This document shows positions 61,240 to 64,000 of a stretch of 64,000 nt of DNA, piece after piece. The stretch comes from Fomitopsis serialis (taxonomy: Eukaryota > Basidiomycota > Agaricomycetes > Polyporales > Fomitopsidaceae). Under the pieces are notes generated by a model. It worked only from the letters and a program-made list of their open reading frames with translations. It did no database searches and had not been told where the DNA came from. Position numbers and translations under genes: made by a program. The stretch's first letter is position 1, and every line of letters starts with the position of its first letter. The stretch is taken from NCBI RefSeq assembly GCF_022376445.1, contig NW_025954976.1, forward strand, positions 434,001 through 498,000, given 5' to 3'.

Positions 61240-64000
61240 TTACTCGATTGTGACAGGCGAGTTTGTGGGCTGAGCCAGCGGTGGGGGCGGACCGGGGGAT
61301 GGTATCGGGTTGCCATTAGCGTCGACCAGGTCAGCGCTGAAGGAAGACAGAATGACTTCCGCTTTCAGAGGTGCGCCCCCGGAGATCTCTTTGTCGATAG
61401 CTTGCAACCGAGCATGCGTGCGCATATCTTCCTCTTGGGTTTCCTGTATGTATTCCTTGGGTGGCTTCGGGGCCAGAGGCGGCGGCGGCGGCGGAGTGAC
61501 TGGTGCTGCATACCGTCCCGCGCCGTTGACCAGAGGAGGGGTCGCAGAGGGAACAGGAGGTAAGGCCACGCCATTCGGCGGCTTCGTCACAGGGTCCTCG
61601 ACTTCGTACATCGCCTTCAATCGGGCCTTCTCCTCGGCCGCGGTCAGCGGACGAGAGCCCGAACCACTAACAGGCGGTACTGCATGAGGCCGGGGTGGTG
61701 TGGGCATAGCCCGTGAACCAGCACCGGCACTGAATGAACCAGAACGTGGTGGTGGTGTGGGTGCGCCGTTAGACGCGAGCGCCGCATCCTGAGCCTCAAA
61801 CCTACGCCGCAGCATTTCCTTCTCAGCAGCAGCACTCGACATCGCTGAGGAGGCTGCTGGAATCGACAGGGGCGTGGCTGTCACGGGTGCTACGGGCTGG
61901 TAGGCTGGTGACCCTACGGCGCTCATGGGAGGCAGAGCATGCGGTGGGGGTGCAGGCGGCGAAGCCATCGCCGCCGCGTCTCGAGCTTCGTAGTCGCGTC
62001 GCAGTCGCTCTTTCTCGGATAAATAGGCAGGCTGTGAAGAAGATGGAGCAGAAGGAGGGGATGAATCACCGACTGTCGGCGGGGATGTTGGTTGGGAAGG
62101 GTAAAGAGCGTCATAGGGCAACGGTGCAGCAGGCGTTGAGGGTGATACACCGAATGCGGTTTCCTGCGTGCGATCAACGGCTGCTTTGGCTTCGTAGAAC
62201 CGACGCATGGCAATTTTTTCCTCTTCCGCAGACATATACGTAGGCATGCGGCCGCGGACGGAGGAGGGCGGGGAGGCATGATAACCTCCCGAACTGCCTT
62301 GAGCAGGCGGCGGAGTGTGAGGCGCGGGGCCGGCTGTGGGTTCGATTTGGGCTCTCATTGACGGCGATGACATTGGTGAGTTTGAGGCGACCGACTCGCT
62401 CCTGTTGTGAATAGATGCTGGCGGGGAGCTCGTGACAGAGCCGTCAAGACCCTGAGCACGAGCCACAGCTGCCTGTGCGTTCTCGAAAAGCCTGGCCTTC
62501 TCTTCTTCAGCTGTCAGCCATCGTTTGGCCTTGGGCTTGGGCGCAGGGGTCTGCGTTGCAGGATTGGGGACTGGCAAGCTCACCGTGTCGGGTGCGGGCG
62601 TCGAGGGAGCAACAGAATCTTGCACAGACTAGAACGCCTTCATCAGAACAGTATTCCGTAAGTGCTGAAGCGTAACTCACCCCGACGGGACTGAGAGGCC
62701 GAGGCACGGGCACGCCCTGCACTCTCTCGACATTCGCAACAGCCCTCTCGTACAGCCGTCGTTTCTCCTCCTCGGCGGTCAGCCAGCGCGAACGTGTGGT
62801 ATTCTGGCTTGATGCAGTCGAAGGGCGCTCAGCGGCGGCGGTGCTGCCCTGCGCGCGACTAGCGCTGGCCCTCTCCGCCGCCCTATGCTCCGCGAGCTCA
62901 GCCTCGTTCAAGTTCGTCACAGTAAACCGCTGACTACCCGCCTTCGCACTTCCTGCTCGCGGACGCGCAAAGGCAGTGGTCTCGCTCGCGTAAGGCGCGA
63001 TACGGCCAAGTCCTGAACCTGAGCCCGAACCGCCCAGGCCCGGTGTGCCGCCTATTGTCTGTGCACCATAGCTTTGGGAGCGCTCCGGTGAGTTGACATT
63101 CGACTCCTGGTCTTTAGCCACAGCCTTGGCGGTGACACCGAACTCGTCGGGCTTGCCTGCCACTGCGTTGCCGTTGGACCGCTCCGCCGGCGCCGTGTTA
63201 TACTGCCCAACGGACGGACGACTGATCACGACGTCCACTTGAGAGTCTGTGCTCTGGGCAGTGGACGGCCGCGCCTGGTTCTTTATGATCGGCTGGCCGA
63301 TGAGAGGCACAGAGGACGCGGATGACGACGTGACTGCACTAGCCGCGGGAGCGGGGCGGCCGGGCGTGGAAACATTGGGCGCCAGGCCGATGCGCCTGGA
63401 CGAAATAGTCAGTCTCATGCCCCAATCATGTCAGGGCCAAACCCACCTCATTGCCTCAATCGATACAGCCCTGTAAGTCAACGCGACGTCAGATATGTTT
63501 GGTGGGATAGACGGGACGCGTCCAAGACGAACCTTGGCCAATTCGATACGAGTACCGGAAGGTCAAAGGAGACGTGCTGGGTGGTAGCCATAAGAGCCTT
63601 CACGACAAGGTGGTAGGTGATATCGATATGTCTAGCAGTATTGAGTGTCGTGGAAGTGTGCTGAGCCGGGACTGTGACGAAGAGGTCTGCTTTGTGCTGC
63701 ATCCCGCCGAAGAGCGCGGCGTTCAGCGGCACCCTCTGCTCGGCGATGTGCACCACCTTGATCACTGGTGCTCCCTTCTTCCCGGTGGTATGTGGGCCTC
63801 CGCGGTAGACAGTCGTCTCGCGGAGGGTGAGTTCGAAGCCCCGGAGGGTATCCTTGTGCATGTTGTCCGCTTTCACGGTCGCACTGACCGCGATGCGGTC
63901 GCCGGGCCCGAAACACGTACGACCGCGCTCCACAATGAGGGTCACGTCGCCTTGTACGTGGCTACGCGTCTCTGGCTGCTGGTAGATAGGCCAAGTCGAG
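61240..64000 (-). CDS. arrestin-domain protein with repeat-containing disordered tail (partial)
   Basis: The gene begins beyond the right edge. The visible N-terminal part is an arrestin-like C-domain: MTLIVERGRTCFGPGDRIAV, SATVKADNMHKDTLRGFELT, LRETTVYRGGPHTTGKKGAP, VVHIAEQRVPLNAALFGGMQ, HKADLFVTVPAQHTSTTLNT, IDITYHLVVKALMATTQHVS, FDLPVLVSNWPR. Such alpha-arrestins recruit Rsp5-type ligases to membrane proteins. After an intron comes a tail of about 700 residues, Pro/Ser/Ala-rich, containing six degenerate copies of a charged motif, the clearest being RWLTAEEEKRRLYE and RWLTAEEEKARLFE. The end is NPIPSPGPPPPLAQPTNSP, VTIE, stop at 61240. One intron at about 62630-62680 is inferred. I did not see a PPxY motif in the visible tail. 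The arrestin call is from the beta-strand pattern and the NXXXXGD region; the subfamily is unknown. Confidence 0.75.

Overview
The window is a gene-dense piece of a filamentous basidiomycete genome, most likely an Agaricomycete. The evidence is the short GT-AG introns (mostly about 45-65 bp, often several per gene), about one gene per 2.5 kb, compact divergent promoters, and a complement of eukaryotic and fungal proteins that includes an RNA-dependent RNA polymerase, a creC-type WD40 protein, kexin, Smp3 and fungal-type POT1. I saw no prokaryotic, viral, CRISPR, rRNA or tRNA signal and no intact transposon.

Layout. 1-7.7 kb: DOA1/PLAA start (minus, cut by the window edge), about 2.6 kb without a recognisable gene, meiotic HOP1 (minus), TRAPP subunit TRS23 (plus). 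7.9-12.8 kb: unrecognised coiled-coil protein (plus), glutaminyl cyclase (minus), GPI mannosyltransferase SMP3 (plus). 13-27.9 kb: a minus-strand block of RdRP, PI4-kinase STT4 and BCKDH E1-beta. 28-45.4 kb: creC/WDR20 (plus), unrecognised membrane-anchored protein (minus), MCM7 (plus), KEX2 (minus), POT1 (minus), TAP42 (plus), YPT6/RAB6 (minus). 45.6-64 kb: MTHFR (plus), GID5/ARMC8 (minus), Ecm15-like thiamine-binding protein (plus), PDH E1-alpha PDA1 (plus), COA1 (minus), COG6 (plus), HSF1 (plus), arrestin-domain protein (minus, runs off the right edge).

The genes do not form a biosynthetic or defence cluster. They are housekeeping and regulatory genes from separate pathways: telomere and replication (POT1, MCM7), meiosis (HOP1), RNA silencing (RdRP), Golgi traffic (TRS23, COG6, YPT6, KEX2), lipid and GPI metabolism (STT4, SMP3), mitochondrial carbon and respiration (BCKDHB, PDA1, COA1), one-carbon metabolism (MTHFR) and nutrient signalling (creC, TAP42, GID5). 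Eight gene pairs are head-to-head with 130-250 bp between start codons.

Two things stand out. First, at least eight genes-worth positions show one- or two-base losses, often in G or C runs, that break otherwise well conserved reading frames. This looks like residual sequencing or assembly indels, and any automated annotation of the window will be damaged by it. Second, some gene architectures are unusual: POT1 carries a separate N-terminal folded-looking region and a long disordered linker, the Ecm15-like gene needs a 5-nt micro-exon, MCM7 has one intron about eight times the local norm, and the arrestin-like protein has six degenerate copies of a charged helical motif in its tail. I did not find a clearly new multi-gene system.
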